Source: Photorhabdus namnaonensis (GTDB taxonomy: Bacteria > Pseudomonadota > Gammaproteobacteria > Enterobacterales > Enterobacteriaceae). Taken from it: 64,000 nt of DNA. Location: NCBI RefSeq assembly GCF_001684335.1, contig NZ_LOIC01000080.1, positions 87,636-151,635 on the forward strand. Reading direction: 5' to 3'. Position numbers and translations under genes: made by a program. The stretch's first letter is position 1, and each line of letters opens with the position of its first letter. The notes under the pieces are model-generated. The model made no database searches. It saw nothing but the letters and a program-made list of their open reading frames with translations, and was not told the origin of the DNA. This document shows, piece by piece, positions 54,229-62,964 of this stretch.

Positions 54229-55107
54229 TCAGGCGATGGCGGGTTTATTGGTGATGTAATCAGGCAGAGGGAATACAGCGTTGACTTGCCCGGTGCCGGA
54301 ACTGGCAAACAGTTCAGTCAGAAATTCCACTTTACCGTCATACTTATCCCAACCGAGTAAGCCTAATAACATCACCGTGTCGTGCATATTGCCTTCGCCA
54401 TAGCAATAATCTGCATATTCCGGCAGCATTTTGCAGAACTCTTTGAATTTGCCCTCTTTCCAGAGCTGAACCACCCGATGATCCATCTGTTCGTCGAATT
54501 CTCGGGTATAACTGTTCATGCCCTCTTCGGCACGCTGATCATCAATAAAACGGTGAGAAAGGGAACCGCTGGCGAATACCGCCACGGTGCCGTCATATTT
54601 CTCAATCGCTTTCAGAATCGCTTCCCCAAGACGACGACTATCTTCAAAAGCATGAACGGTGCAGAACGCGGAGACAGAGACAACTTTAAAATGTCGGTCA
54701 CTGTTCATATAACGCATTGGTACCAGCGTGCCGTACTCCAGTTTCAGGCTTGGGATTTCATGCGCTTGAGCACGCACGCCGACATTGCGCGCCTCTTCTG
54801 CGATCATTTGTCCCAATTCAGGGTTGCCGTCATATTCGTAACTCATATCCCGGATGAAGTGGGGTAATTCATTACTGGTGTAAATGCCGGAAAAATGGTC
54901 GGCGCAATTGATGTGATAGGCACTATTCACCAGCCAGTGCGTATCAAACACAATAATGGTATCGACCCCCATTTCGCGACAACGGCGGCTAATCTCTTTG
55001 TGACCATCAATGGCTCCCTGACGGCAACCGTGATGCTTTCCCGGTAATTCAGACAGATACATGGATGGCACATGTGTAATTTTGGCTGCTAACGCTAACT
55101 TACCCAT
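54229..55107 (-). CDS. hpaD: 3,4-dihydroxyphenylacetate 2,3-dioxygenase
   Basis: 292 aa, a class III (LigB-type) extradiol ring-cleavage dioxygenase, Fe(II)- or Mn-dependent. It opens homoprotocatechuate to 5-carboxymethyl-2-hydroxymuconate semialdehyde. Segments seen: KITHVPSMYLSELPGKHHGC, IIVFDTHW (metal-ligand His region), VFASGSLSHRF and YGEGNMHDTVMLLGLLGWD. Family length is about 283 aa. It lies 64 bp after hpaE and 13 bp before hpaF. Confidence 0.95.
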   Translation of the reverse strand: MGKLALAAKITHVPSMYLSELPGKHHGCRQGAIDGHKEISRRCREMGVDTIIVFDTHWLVNSAYHINCADHFSGIYTSNELPHFIRDMSYEYDGNPELGQMIAEEARNVGVRAQAHEIPSLKLEYGTLVPMRYMNSDRHFKVVSVSAFCTVHAFEDSRRLGEAILKAIEKYDGTVAVFASGSLSHRFIDDQRAEEGMNSYTREFDEQMDHRVVQLWKEGKFKEFCKMLPEYADYCYGEGNMHDTVMLLGLLGWDKYDGKVEFLTELFASSGTGQVNAVFPLPDYITNKPAIA

Positions 55108-55171
55108 AAAATCCTCATTTGATATCAGGACGGCGAACCGGAATTCGCCGTGGTTAACGCTGATGAAACGG

Positions 55172-56638
55172 TTAGACTCCCCAACGCGGGATATGATGAT
55201 CCCCCATAGAGATACAGACGTTTTTCATCTCAGCAAACACTTCAAAGCTGTATTCACCGCCTTCACGGCCGGTGCCGGAAGCTTTCACGCCGCCGAATGG
55301 TTGACGCAGGTCACGGACGTTCTGGGTGTTGACGAATACCATGCCGGCTTCAATATTACGGGCCAGACGCAATACCTTGCTGACATCTTGCGTCCAGATA
55401 TAAGAAGCCAGACCGTACTCCACGTCATTTGCCAGGCGCAGACCTTCTGCTTCATCTTTAAATGGCAGCAGGCAGGCGACAGGGCCGAAGATCTCCTCCT
55501 GAGCAACTCGCATACGGTTATCAACATCTGCCAAAACCGTTGGGCGTAGGAAATTGCCCTCTTTTAGGTGCGCTGGTAAATCAATCGGTTTATCTGGGCC
55601 GCCAGCCAGCAACGTTGCTCCTTCTTCTACTCCCAGACGGATATAATCGGAGACTTTCTTCCAATGCGGTTTGCTAATAAGTGCGCCGATCTGAGTGTTT
55701 GGATCTTGTGGATCGCCTACCCGTAAACGATTAGCGCGTTCAGCAAAACGCTTAATAAACTCAGGGTAGATACTTTGCTGAATAAAAATACGTGAACCTG
55801 CGGTACAACGTTCACCGTTGATAGAGAAAATGGTGAATAGGGCGGCATCCAGTGCTCGCTCAATATCTGCATCTTCGAAAATCAGAACCGGAGATTTTCC
55901 TCCTAGCTCCATTGAATATTTTTTCAGGCCGGCGTTTTTCATAATCTGACGACCGGTTACGGTACCGCCGGTAAACGAAACCGCGCGTACATCGTGATGT
56001 TTCACCAGCGCGTCACCGGCGGTAGCGCCATATCCCTGAACCACATTCAGCACACCGGCAGGGATACCGGCTTCCAGGGCCAATTCGCCTAAACGGTTTG
56101 CGGTTAATGGGGAAAGTTCTGACATTTTCAGCACCGCGGTGTTACCTAGCGCTAAACAGGGGGCAACTTTCCAGGTGGCGGTCATAAATGGCACGTTCCA
56201 CGGAGAAATCAGCGCACAAACGCCGACGGGTTGCACCAGCGTATAGTTGAGCATCTTGTCATCAACGGGATAGGTATGGCCGTTCATTTGCTGACAAATT
56301 TCAGCAAAGAAGTTGAAGTTGTGAGAAGCGCGTGGAATCAGGACATTTTGTGTTTGATGAATGGGCAGGCCGGTATCTTTGGTCTCCATTGCGGCGATTT
56401 CAGGCACATTTTCATCGATCAACTCACCCAAACGGCGCATCAGGCGTGCACGCTCTTTCATCGGCAGATCTGCCCATTTGGGGAATGCTTCCTTGGCGGC
56501 GGCGACGGCTTGATCAATCTCCTCTTGACCACCGGCAGCGACTTCAGCCAGTACTTCGCCGGTAGCAGGATTTGTGGTTTCAAAATAGGTTTTACTGCTG
56601 ATGTTTTTGCCGTTGATCCAATGGTTAATCATAGTCAT
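55172..56638 (-). CDS. hpaE: 5-carboxymethyl-2-hydroxymuconate semialdehyde dehydrogenase
   Basis: 488 aa, NAD-dependent aldehyde dehydrogenase of the pathway. Near-identical segments to E. coli HpaE: NHWINGKN, PKWADLPMKERARLMRRLGE, GVCALISPWNVPFMTATWK, MELGGKSPV (Glu) and FSINGERCTAGSR (catalytic Cys). The ATG at 56638 overlaps the hpaG2 stop (TAATG), so translation is coupled. Confidence 0.96.
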   Translation of the reverse strand: MTMINHWINGKNISSKTYFETTNPATGEVLAEVAAGGQEEIDQAVAAAKEAFPKWADLPMKERARLMRRLGELIDENVPEIAAMETKDTGLPIHQTQNVLIPRASHNFNFFAEICQQMNGHTYPVDDKMLNYTLVQPVGVCALISPWNVPFMTATWKVAPCLALGNTAVLKMSELSPLTANRLGELALEAGIPAGVLNVVQGYGATAGDALVKHHDVRAVSFTGGTVTGRQIMKNAGLKKYSMELGGKSPVLIFEDADIERALDAALFTIFSINGERCTAGSRIFIQQSIYPEFIKRFAERANRLRVGDPQDPNTQIGALISKPHWKKVSDYIRLGVEEGATLLAGGPDKPIDLPAHLKEGNFLRPTVLADVDNRMRVAQEEIFGPVACLLPFKDEAEGLRLANDVEYGLASYIWTQDVSKVLRLARNIEAGMVFVNTQNVRDLRQPFGGVKASGTGREGGEYSFEVFAEMKNVCISMGDHHIPRWGV

Positions 56639-57399
56639 TACAGGCTCTCCTCATACTCTTGCTGGCTGACAATGCGGTTGACCAGACGCCCAACACCTTC
56701 AACTTCAACAATAACTTCATCTCCCGGCACCACATCGGATAATCCTTTTGGCGTACCGGTGGCGATCATGTCTCCCGGTTGCAACGTCATAAAGTCACTT
56801 AGATAAGCGATCAAGAATGGAATATTGAAGATCAGATCAGCGGTTGTACCGCGTTGACGCAATTCACCATTAACCCAGGTGCTTAGTGTCAGATTATGTG
56901 GATCGGGTACATCTTCTTTATCGACGAACCACGGACCGATGGGAGTCAATGTATCGCGGCTTTTTACCCGGAGATTAGGGCGATAATAATTTTCCAGATA
57001 GTCACGGATTGCGTAATCGTTACAGACGGTGTACCCGGCAACGTAATCCATCGCCTGTTCTTTGGTGACTTTGTGGGCGGCTTTGCCGATGACAACAACC
57101 AGCTCAGCTTCATAATGCATGTATTCCACATTATCAGGGCGAACGGAAACCTGACGATGACCGGTCAGCGTATTGGCGGCCTTGATAAAAACCAGCGGTT
57201 CTTTGGGGGGCTTAAATTCCAGCTCGGTGGCGTGATCAGCATAATTCAAACCGAGGGCGAACAGGGTGCCGTTTGCGGGGGGCAACCATTGGACGGATTC
57301 GCCGCTGATTTTGCTGCCATCTGTCAGACAGACATTTTCCTGTTCATCGACAGTAACAATCAAATCGCAACCTTGATAGTGAACTCTTGCGTGTTTCAT
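56638..57399 (-). CDS. hpaG2: 4-HPA degradation isomerase/decarboxylase, C-terminal-type subunit
   Basis: 253 aa, FAH-like fold; corresponds to the C-terminal half of the bifunctional HpaG of E. coli. Motifs: LFALGLNYADHATELEF, PLVFIKAANT, MHYEAELVVVIGKAAHKV (metal-binding Glu residues), and GDMIATGTPKGLSDV. With HpaG1 it decarboxylates 5-oxopent-3-ene-1,2,5-tricarboxylate and isomerises the product. Here the two halves are separate genes that overlap by 4 bp, unlike the single fused E. coli gene. Confidence 0.92.
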   Translation of the reverse strand: MKHARVHYQGCDLIVTVDEQENVCLTDGSKISGESVQWLPPANGTLFALGLNYADHATELEFKPPKEPLVFIKAANTLTGHRQVSVRPDNVEYMHYEAELVVVIGKAAHKVTKEQAMDYVAGYTVCNDYAIRDYLENYYRPNLRVKSRDTLTPIGPWFVDKEDVPDPHNLTLSTWVNGELRQRGTTADLIFNIPFLIAYLSDFMTLQPGDMIATGTPKGLSDVVPGDEVIVEVEGVGRLVNRIVSQQEYEESL

Positions 57400-58028
57400 G
57401 CTTTTTCTCCCGCTTGCACAACCTGATTTTCCAGTGATGGGAAACCTGCTGCCCGAATAACAACTTTATCGCCCGATTTGATAGCGACACGTTGGTGTGG
57501 CGTTCCAAGCAGGATCACATCCCCCTCTTTGAGAGTTGCGAAATCACTTAACGCTGCGACTAATTCCGTGGCTGAACGCACCAGATCGGCGGTTGACCAG
57601 CGATCGACTTCCTGACCATTGATTTCGGTGATGATATCTAACGCATCAATTGATTCAGGATGAGCCATTTGGCCTATGGGGCAAAAACCATCACGACACT
57701 TAGCTTTAATTGCCGGACGATAAAAAGCGGTTTCAGGCAGGCTGACTTCATTCGCTAATGCATAACCTGCGATATACTCGGCTGCGTTTTCGATAGCAAC
57801 TTTGCGGGCGGTTTTACCTATTATTAATGCCAGCGTCGCGCCGCTTTGAACCTCTTCACCTACCGGATGGGGAATCGCTTCACCGGAGGTGATAACGGTA
57901 TTCCGTGGTTTAATAAACCACACTGGAGTCTTAGGTAAAGTGCTATAAGGTGCTTGCTGAAATGAGTCACGCCAGAAATCTACCTGGCTCTGATGGTTGA
58001 GGGCTACGGCGAAGACAGTGCCTTTCAT
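57396..58028 (-). CDS. hpaG1: 4-HPA degradation isomerase/decarboxylase, N-terminal-type subunit
   Basis: 210 aa, FAH-like fold; corresponds to the N-terminal half of E. coli HpaG. Motifs: VFAVALNHQSQVDFW, TPVWFIKPRNT, QSGATLALIIGKTARKV and GDVILLGTPHQRV. First gene of the hpaG1-G2-E-D-F-MFS-gabD-H-I-X-A operon, divergent from hpaR. Which of the two activities sits on which subunit is not assigned here. Confidence 0.92.
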   Translation of the reverse strand: MKGTVFAVALNHQSQVDFWRDSFQQAPYSTLPKTPVWFIKPRNTVITSGEAIPHPVGEEVQSGATLALIIGKTARKVAIENAAEYIAGYALANEVSLPETAFYRPAIKAKCRDGFCPIGQMAHPESIDALDIITEINGQEVDRWSTADLVRSATELVAALSDFATLKEGDVILLGTPHQRVAIKSGDKVVIRAAGFPSLENQVVQAGEKA

Positions 58029-58414
58029 TAACGATTCCTCATGAACTTAAACTGGTGGTTTTAAGACGCATTTATTAATATATTAATAAACCACAAGGCG
58101 CACTGTTGCAATATGTTAATGTGTTTGTTAATTTTAATTGTGATCTCAGTAACAATATCTCTACTAAATTTATTTTTTATCGTTATTAATCAATATATTA
58201 ATATTTTTTTGGATAACGGCATTACTGTTGCATTAACTTTTTATTAACTTTGTTTTTAGGGCTTATTTTTGTTTACTTATTAATATTTTTATGATTTTTT
58301 CTTTGTGGTTGATTATGGGACGTGCTAGTCTTTTTATTGTGATTATAGAGCGAGATAATACTTTCAACAGAGAGTAAATCAGTGATTAACTAAAAATAAG
58401 AGCCTTCATTACCC
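58029..58414. promoter_or_regulatory. hpaG1-hpaR divergent control region
   Basis: About 390 bp, AT-rich. It must contain both promoters. It holds the 20-bp palindrome at 58071-58090 and a partial second copy (AATCAATATATTAATA) near 58188-58203. By analogy with E. coli, HpaR represses from sites in this region. Confidence 0.65.
58071..58090. promoter_or_regulatory. Candidate HpaR operator (20-bp palindrome)
   Basis: TTTATTAATA-TATTAATAAA is a perfect palindrome, 42 bp upstream of the hpaG1 ATG. A related half appears near 58188. MarR-type repressors bind such AT-rich palindromes; assignment to HpaR is by position. Confidence 0.5.
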
Positions 58415-58873
58415 ATGCATGAATCTCTGACAATTGCATTACTTCAAGCGCGAGAAACCGCGATGGGTTTTTTCCGCCCAATCCTTAAGAGTCATAATTT
58501 GACTGAACAGCAGTGGCGTATTATCCGCGTACTGTCTGATAATCGGTCGATTGATTTTTATGATTTATCTTGCCAGACCTGTATTCTTCGCCCAAGTTTG
58601 ACTGGGATATTGACTCGCATGGAGCGTGATGGCTTGATCTTTCGTCTTAAACCGATGAATGACCAACGAAAACTTTATGTTTCTTTAACCCCGGATGGTC
58701 AGAAACTTTATGAAAAGGCGAAAGAGCAGGTAGAACAGGGATATCAGGCTATTGAAAAAGCCTTTTCGCCGGAAAAACTGGTTCAGCTTTCAGCCTTGTT
58801 GGAAGAATTAATTGCTGTGGGCAATAACTCACAGATAAATACGGAAAAGGATATTAAGAGCCTATCCCAATAG
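58415..58873 (+). CDS. hpaR: MarR-family repressor of the hpa operon
   Basis: 152 aa, winged-helix MarR family; closely matches E. coli HpaR: MHESLTIALLQARETAMGFF, RPSLTGILTRMERDGLIFRL (recognition helix and wing) and NDQRKLYVSLTPDGQKLYEK. It represses the divergent catabolic operon until a pathway substrate binds. Its last codons and its TAG stop (58871-58873) lie in the left inverted repeat of the MITE-like element, so the native C-terminus has been replaced. The DNA-binding part is intact. Confidence 0.93.
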   Translation: MHESLTIALLQARETAMGFFRPILKSHNLTEQQWRIIRVLSDNRSIDFYDLSCQTCILRPSLTGILTRMERDGLIFRLKPMNDQRKLYVSLTPDGQKLYEKAKEQVEQGYQAIEKAFSPEKLVQLSALLEELIAVGNNSQINTEKDIKSLSQ

Positions 58874-59000
58874 GCGTAATTGTTGCAGGCAGTTTGAACA
58901 CGGACAGCGCGGAAAAACCGGAACGTACACGTAGTACGTGAGGATTTTGAGCACTGCCCAGGTTCAAAATGGCAAATAAAATAGTCCTATTGGGATAGGC
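58860..59000. mobile_element. MITE-like element, 141 bp
   Basis: Perfect 15-bp terminal inverted repeats, GCCTATCCCAATAGG (58860-58874) and CCTATTGGGATAGGC (58986-59000), with a more GC-rich interior holding a GTACACGTAGTAC near-palindrome. It has no coding capacity, and fits a non-autonomous transposable element or an ERIC-like repeat. It overlaps the 3' end of hpaR. A target-site duplication is not obvious (AGAG left, AGTA right). Confidence 0.75.
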
Positions 59001-59773
59001 AGTAAGTAAATAGAGTTTTTATTGAAAAAGATGTGTGAGAGTTTCCCTCAATCGTAATGTGATTTCATTATTCTTGAGGGATAAGGCAATAATTTCCGCT
59101 GGTTAAAACCCAAAGGGCGGTTTTACTTATTAATAGAGAACTGTTGTTTCCTTTTTAACTAAACTCTAAATAGCGTAATAAGATAAAATTATGCATTTTG
59201 TTTTAGTTCAATGCCGAATAAGGAGATATCCTCCGCAATACAGTCGGATATACCGCTGTATCAATAGTTGGATAGCAATATGTTGTTACATTCTTTTTTC
59301 CTGAGTTTTTCGGCATTTCCTAGATTATCGGAATTCTTTAAATCTATAGGCTATATAATTATTTGATTTTTTTTAAATTTAATGAAGTAATAAAGGATGA
59401 CTTGAAGCACTATTTGGCGGATTAATTTGGATTTTTTAAGAAAATTAATTCTATTTTAGATGAATTCGAGGCTTAAATTATATAGGTATCTAGATACGAT
59501 TTACGCAGGACACCTCTTCAACACTCAATATATTCAATACAGAACGGTTTTAATACCGCGTAGATTGAACATGATGGTTCAAAACGAACCTGATACCAGA
59601 TCTTAACCAATTCCCTCAACACTGAAATTAATAAGAAAAATTAATGTAATGCTTTTTCGATTCTGGAGATTCGCATCTTTACGCAATGGTGGGAAAGGGT
59701 AAGAGTGAGGAAAAGGATTACTCAAAGTTGCGGCGTAGCTTTCAATGACATCAGTTTCTGATATGGAACAAAA

Positions 59774-59804
59774 AACCGAACATTTAGAGTTATTTTGTTC
59801 GGTT
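59774..59804. terminator. Hairpin in the pre-fimbrial region
   Basis: Arms AACCGAACA (59774-59782) and TGTTCGGTT (59796-59804), 9 bp perfect, preceded by a run of A. It gives a T-run in the - direction (rho-independent terminator shape), though no - strand gene ends here. Confidence 0.5.
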
Positions 59805-59895
59805 ATCGTCAACCGCCGGGGCAGTATACGGAAAATTTCATCACTTAAAAGAGATTTTTTGTATTTTTTTGTAAAAAGTTATGCATTCTTTTGAT

Positions 59896-59922
59896 TACAA
59901 AAAGAAATTATTTCTTTTTGTA
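59896..59922. repeat. Perfect 12-bp inverted repeat
   Basis: TACAAAAAGAAA (59896-59907), TTA loop, TTTCTTTTTGTA (59911-59922), about 270 bp upstream of the fimbrial subunit gene. It could be a terminator isolating the fimbrial operon or a protein-binding site. Confidence 0.55.
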
Positions 59923-60195
59923 CGAATATTCTCGATGTCGAAATGTTGTTTTTTTGAGCGATTTAATATTCATTTTCTTATGCCAAAGGCAGAAATCCTG
60001 AAACAAAATGGCATAAGTCAGAAGTGATTTTATTATGTGAATATTTACATTCATATATTTCATCAAGTTAATAACTGAACAAAATAACTCTAAATGACCA
60101 GTAAACGCACCGCCTTGGCGGTCCGATTGTTTAACCTGTCATGGTGTTGTTTTAGGCAAAATGTATTCAGTAGATGTAGATAAGGAATAGATGAA

Positions 60196-60777
60196 ATGAA
60201 AAAGCAAATTTTGAAGACTTGTGTGGCAGCGGCATTGTGCTTGGGGGGAATGTCGCAGGCGTTGGCAGTTGATGTTGCCGCTAATGGTCATAATCAGCTG
60301 GTGGTGAACTCTACCGTGGCTGCTGCCGCTTGTCAGTTTGAAGCAATACCCGTTGTCGATCTTAATGCTTCAGCAGCAGCCTTTTCTCAAGCAGCGGTGC
60401 CGGGCGCACTGGCAGGTGGATTACGAGATGTCACGATTAGAACGAGCGGCTGCCCCCAATTCAACGATGTTGCTAACGGAGCTCAGTTGACTATTACAGG
60501 CACACGAGTAGGACCAGGTGACAATTTCTTTAGCCTTACTAGCAATGCTCATGGTAATCCCGCAGTCGTAGACCATGCGGTTAGTTTGACGCTGAATGGT
60601 CAACGAGTGCAATCAGGTACAGCAATTGACCTACACGATGTCAATACCCGAGCCGCAGTAACCGATGATAATGTCATCACGCTTAAGGCAGGGCTGGTGA
60701 AGCTTGCTGCTGGCGGTACCGCGGTACTACCAGCACAGTCCACAGCAAACTTGGTCGTGGCTATAGCGTATCCATAA
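60196..60777 (+). CDS. Fimbrial major subunit (chaperone-usher type)
   Basis: 193 aa with a signal peptide (MKKQILKTCVAAALCLGGMS..., cut after ALA24). The mature protein has the two cysteines of pilins (C46 and C86), alternating hydrophobic strands and a C-terminal beta-strand ending VVAIAYP, as needed for donor-strand exchange. It is the first gene of the operon, which is typical for the major subunit. AGGAA precedes the ATG. It is Ala- and Val-rich and less GC-rich than the genes downstream. The exact fimbrial type cannot be named. Confidence 0.85.
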   Translation: MKKQILKTCVAAALCLGGMSQALAVDVAANGHNQLVVNSTVAAAACQFEAIPVVDLNASAAAFSQAAVPGALAGGLRDVTIRTSGCPQFNDVANGAQLTITGTRVGPGDNFFSLTSNAHGNPAVVDHAVSLTLNGQRVQSGTAIDLHDVNTRAAVTDDNVITLKAGLVKLAAGGTAVLPAQSTANLVVAIAYP

Positions 60778-60878
60778 TCAGCGCCGTTAGGCGTCAGGAA
60801 CATCGTAACAGTGGAATTGGACAGGGAGGTCCAATTCTTGCTTACACATCACCAACACAGACACATTCAGGTGACTCA

Positions 60879-61601
60879 GTGAAAAGATTGATGACAGCGA
60901 TGATAATGACCGGCCTCCTGTTAGGCGGAGCAGTCACCGCCGCGCAGGCTGGGGGGGTGGGTCTTGATACTACCCGCATTATCTACTCGGCTGACCGCCA
61001 TGTGGCAACCGCCTCAGTGAGCAATAGCAGTAAGGAGGCCGTCTATCTGATGCAGATGACGGTCAGTACCACCCCAGGGGGAAGTACGACCGCGCCGTTT
61101 CTGGTGACGCCGCCCCTGTTTCGCCTGGAGCCCGGCACTCAGAATCAGGTCCGTATCATCAAAACCGGCCAGGCGTTGCCCACTGACCGGGAATCTCTGT
61201 TTTGGTTTACTGCGAAGGCTATCCCGTTAAGCCACGAAACCGACAATCCTTCCCGTCAGCAAGTCACCGGGGGTATACAGATTGCTATGGCTAGTACAAT
61301 TAAGCTGATGTATCGCCCGTCAGGGCTGCCGATTGGGCCGGAAAAGGGCTTCGGCGCTTTGCGCTTCAAACCGACAGACACGGAGATAACGGTCACTAAC
61401 CCGTCACCGTATCACATCACCTTCACCTCCCTGAAAGTGGGCGGACAGGAACTGATGACGAAGCAACAGAAAGAGAACATGGTTTCCCCGTTCTCGGCCC
61501 TGTCTTTCCCGCTCAAAGGGGGACATTACCCGGCCAAAGTAAGCTGGACGGTGATTAATGACCTCGGAGGATCATCATCCTATCAAGGGGAGATACCGTA
61601 A
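60879..61601 (+). CDS. Periplasmic fimbrial chaperone (PapD/FimC family), first copy
   Basis: 240 aa with a GTG start (AGGTGA upstream) and a signal peptide ending AAQA. The PapD-type signature is present: GLDTTRIIYSADRHVATASVSN, FLVTPPLFRLEPGTQNQVRI and LPTDRESLFWF. It stabilises pilin subunits in the periplasm and passes them to the usher. Markedly GC-rich compared with the surroundings. Its stop overlaps the next start (TAATG). Confidence 0.9.
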   Translation: MKRLMTAMIMTGLLLGGAVTAAQAGGVGLDTTRIIYSADRHVATASVSNSSKEAVYLMQMTVSTTPGGSTTAPFLVTPPLFRLEPGTQNQVRIIKTGQALPTDRESLFWFTAKAIPLSHETDNPSRQQVTGGIQIAMASTIKLMYRPSGLPIGPEKGFGALRFKPTDTEITVTNPSPYHITFTSLKVGGQELMTKQQKENMVSPFSALSFPLKGGHYPAKVSWTVINDLGGSSSYQGEIP

Positions 61602-62173
61602 TGTTAAAACCGTGGACTTTTATCAGGCGGACAACCCTGGCCGGTTTGCTCTGTACCGCCCCCCTGCCCGGGGGCGCGAGCCCCAACTCGGCAGAACTGA
61701 CGCTGGCATTAACACTGGAGCAGCCAACCTGTGAACTTAACGTGCAGACATCCCGTGTCGAGTTTTCATCCATTCCTCTTAACGAAGTGCAACGCAGTGT
61801 GGAACATATCAAAGCGGCGGACAACAAGCCTGTTACGCTGGCATTGTCAGGCTGCGCGGGATCAGCCCGATCAGGCCGTACCCCGGCGATTAAAATAGCC
61901 GGCCCCACACCGGAAAACCACCCGACGTTATTTCGGGATAAATCTTCCTCTGTGGCGGAAAACGTGGGATTTGGCCTGCGCTATCAATCACCGGGAGGCG
62001 GGCTGGGAAGCTACCTGAAAAATGGCGATTATGTGGATTTGGCGTCACCGGGTAGCGCCGCTAAAGACGGTCAAATCACCTTCCAGATGGATATGCGACA
62101 TGAACCCGGCGCGGCTGTCCCTACCCCCGGTGAACTGACTGCGCACATACAATTTCAATTTGACTATCACTGA
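61601..62173 (+). CDS. Second fimbrial subunit
   Basis: 190 aa. The N-terminal hydrophobic segment (about 11-27) is a signal peptide. The mature part has ALTLEQPTCELNVQTS with a pilin cysteine, a second cysteine in LALSGCAGS, and a C-terminal strand AHIQFQFDYH. It is likely a minor or tip-proximal subunit. Start overlaps the upstream chaperone stop by one base. Confidence 0.82.
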   Translation: MLKPWTFIRRTTLAGLLCTAPLPGGASPNSAELTLALTLEQPTCELNVQTSRVEFSSIPLNEVQRSVEHIKAADNKPVTLALSGCAGSARSGRTPAIKIAGPTPENHPTLFRDKSSSVAENVGFGLRYQSPGGGLGSYLKNGDYVDLASPGSAAKDGQITFQMDMRHEPGAAVPTPGELTAHIQFQFDYH

Positions 62174-62199
62174 GTGTCGCTCAGGTATCAGGAGGCGTT

Positions 62200-62934
62200 G
62201 TGGAAACAGGTCGGGTACGCACAACGCGGTACAGGTTGGCGCCACTACTATTCTGGCTGGGGTTAGGCGTGATCAGCGCAGAACCCTGTCAGGCCGCCGG
62301 TATCAGCCTGAATAAAACCCGGGTGATTTTTACCCAGGGCGCGCGGGCGCAGACGCTGACAGTAGTCAATACCACGTCTCAGGCGTGGCTGGTTCAGGTG
62401 AGAATCACGGGCGATCAGGCGAAAACCGCCCCGGCGTTTGTGGTGACGCCGCCGCTATTCCGGCTGGAGGCCAACAGTCAGAATAGCCTGCGTATTTTGC
62501 CGACGTTTAATCTGTCTCCCTTTCCGGTGGATCGGGAATCGCTCGGGTATGTCCAGATGAACGCTATCCCCGCCGCCCATCAGATGGCGGAGGAGCACAC
62601 TCGGGATCAGGCGTCGATGAGCGTGGGCATGCGAATTAAGTTTTTCTGGCGACCGCAGGGTTTGCCGATGTTGCCGGAAGAGGCGTATGGACAGCTCCGC
62701 TTTCAGTCGCAACCCGATGGCGTTAAGGCGTGCAATCCCACGCCGTATTTCCTGTCACTGGACAGCCTCACGCTGGACGGACAGGCGCTCGATCTGAATC
62801 GCTATCCCTCCATGATAGCGCCACGGGATTGTGTGACCTATGCCGGACAGCAGGACAAAAAATCGGTGAGCTGGTCGATGATTAATGATTACGGCGGGGC
62901 TTCAAACCGGTTTACCGCCAACGTGGCGCGTTAA
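62200..62934 (+). CDS. Periplasmic fimbrial chaperone, second copy
   Basis: 244 aa, GTG start with AGGAGG upstream, signal peptide ending CQA. PapD-family segments: ISLNKTRVIFTQGARAQTL, FVVTPPLFRLEANSQNSLRI, PVDRESLGYVQMNAIP and the C-terminal domain with NPTPYFLSL. Paralogous to the chaperones at 60879 and 62965. It may serve the second subunit. Confidence 0.9.
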   Translation: METGRVRTTRYRLAPLLFWLGLGVISAEPCQAAGISLNKTRVIFTQGARAQTLTVVNTTSQAWLVQVRITGDQAKTAPAFVVTPPLFRLEANSQNSLRILPTFNLSPFPVDRESLGYVQMNAIPAAHQMAEEHTRDQASMSVGMRIKFFWRPQGLPMLPEEAYGQLRFQSQPDGVKACNPTPYFLSLDSLTLDGQALDLNRYPSMIAPRDCVTYAGQQDKKSVSWSMINDYGGASNRFTANVAR

Positions 62935-62964
62935 ATTCGCCCTTGTTTTATCCAGAGGTAGAAA

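Larger units (their letters stand above)
59001..60195. other. Long AT-rich region upstream of the fimbrial operon
   Basis: About 1.2 kb with no convincing gene. Hairpins: 59044-59081 (TCCCTCAA/TTGAGGGA), 59774-59804 (AACCGAACA/TGTTCGGTT, good terminator shape), 59896-59922 (perfect 12-bp stem), 59977-60017 (CTTATGCCA/TGGCATAAG) and 60109-60122 (ACCGCC/GGCGGT). The 69-codon - strand frame at 59603-59812 lacks a good start context. I searched by eye for a fimS-like pair of inverted repeats around a promoter and found no long pair. Confidence 0.5.

Noticed and set aside
59603-59812. 69-codon - strand frame in the pre-fimbrial region
   Set aside because: It overlaps the 59774-59804 hairpin, has no good ribosome site and no recognisable pattern.
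59001-60195. fimS/mad-like invertible promoter
   Set aside because: Hairpins are present, but I could not find by eye a pair of long, well-separated inverted repeats enclosing a promoter.
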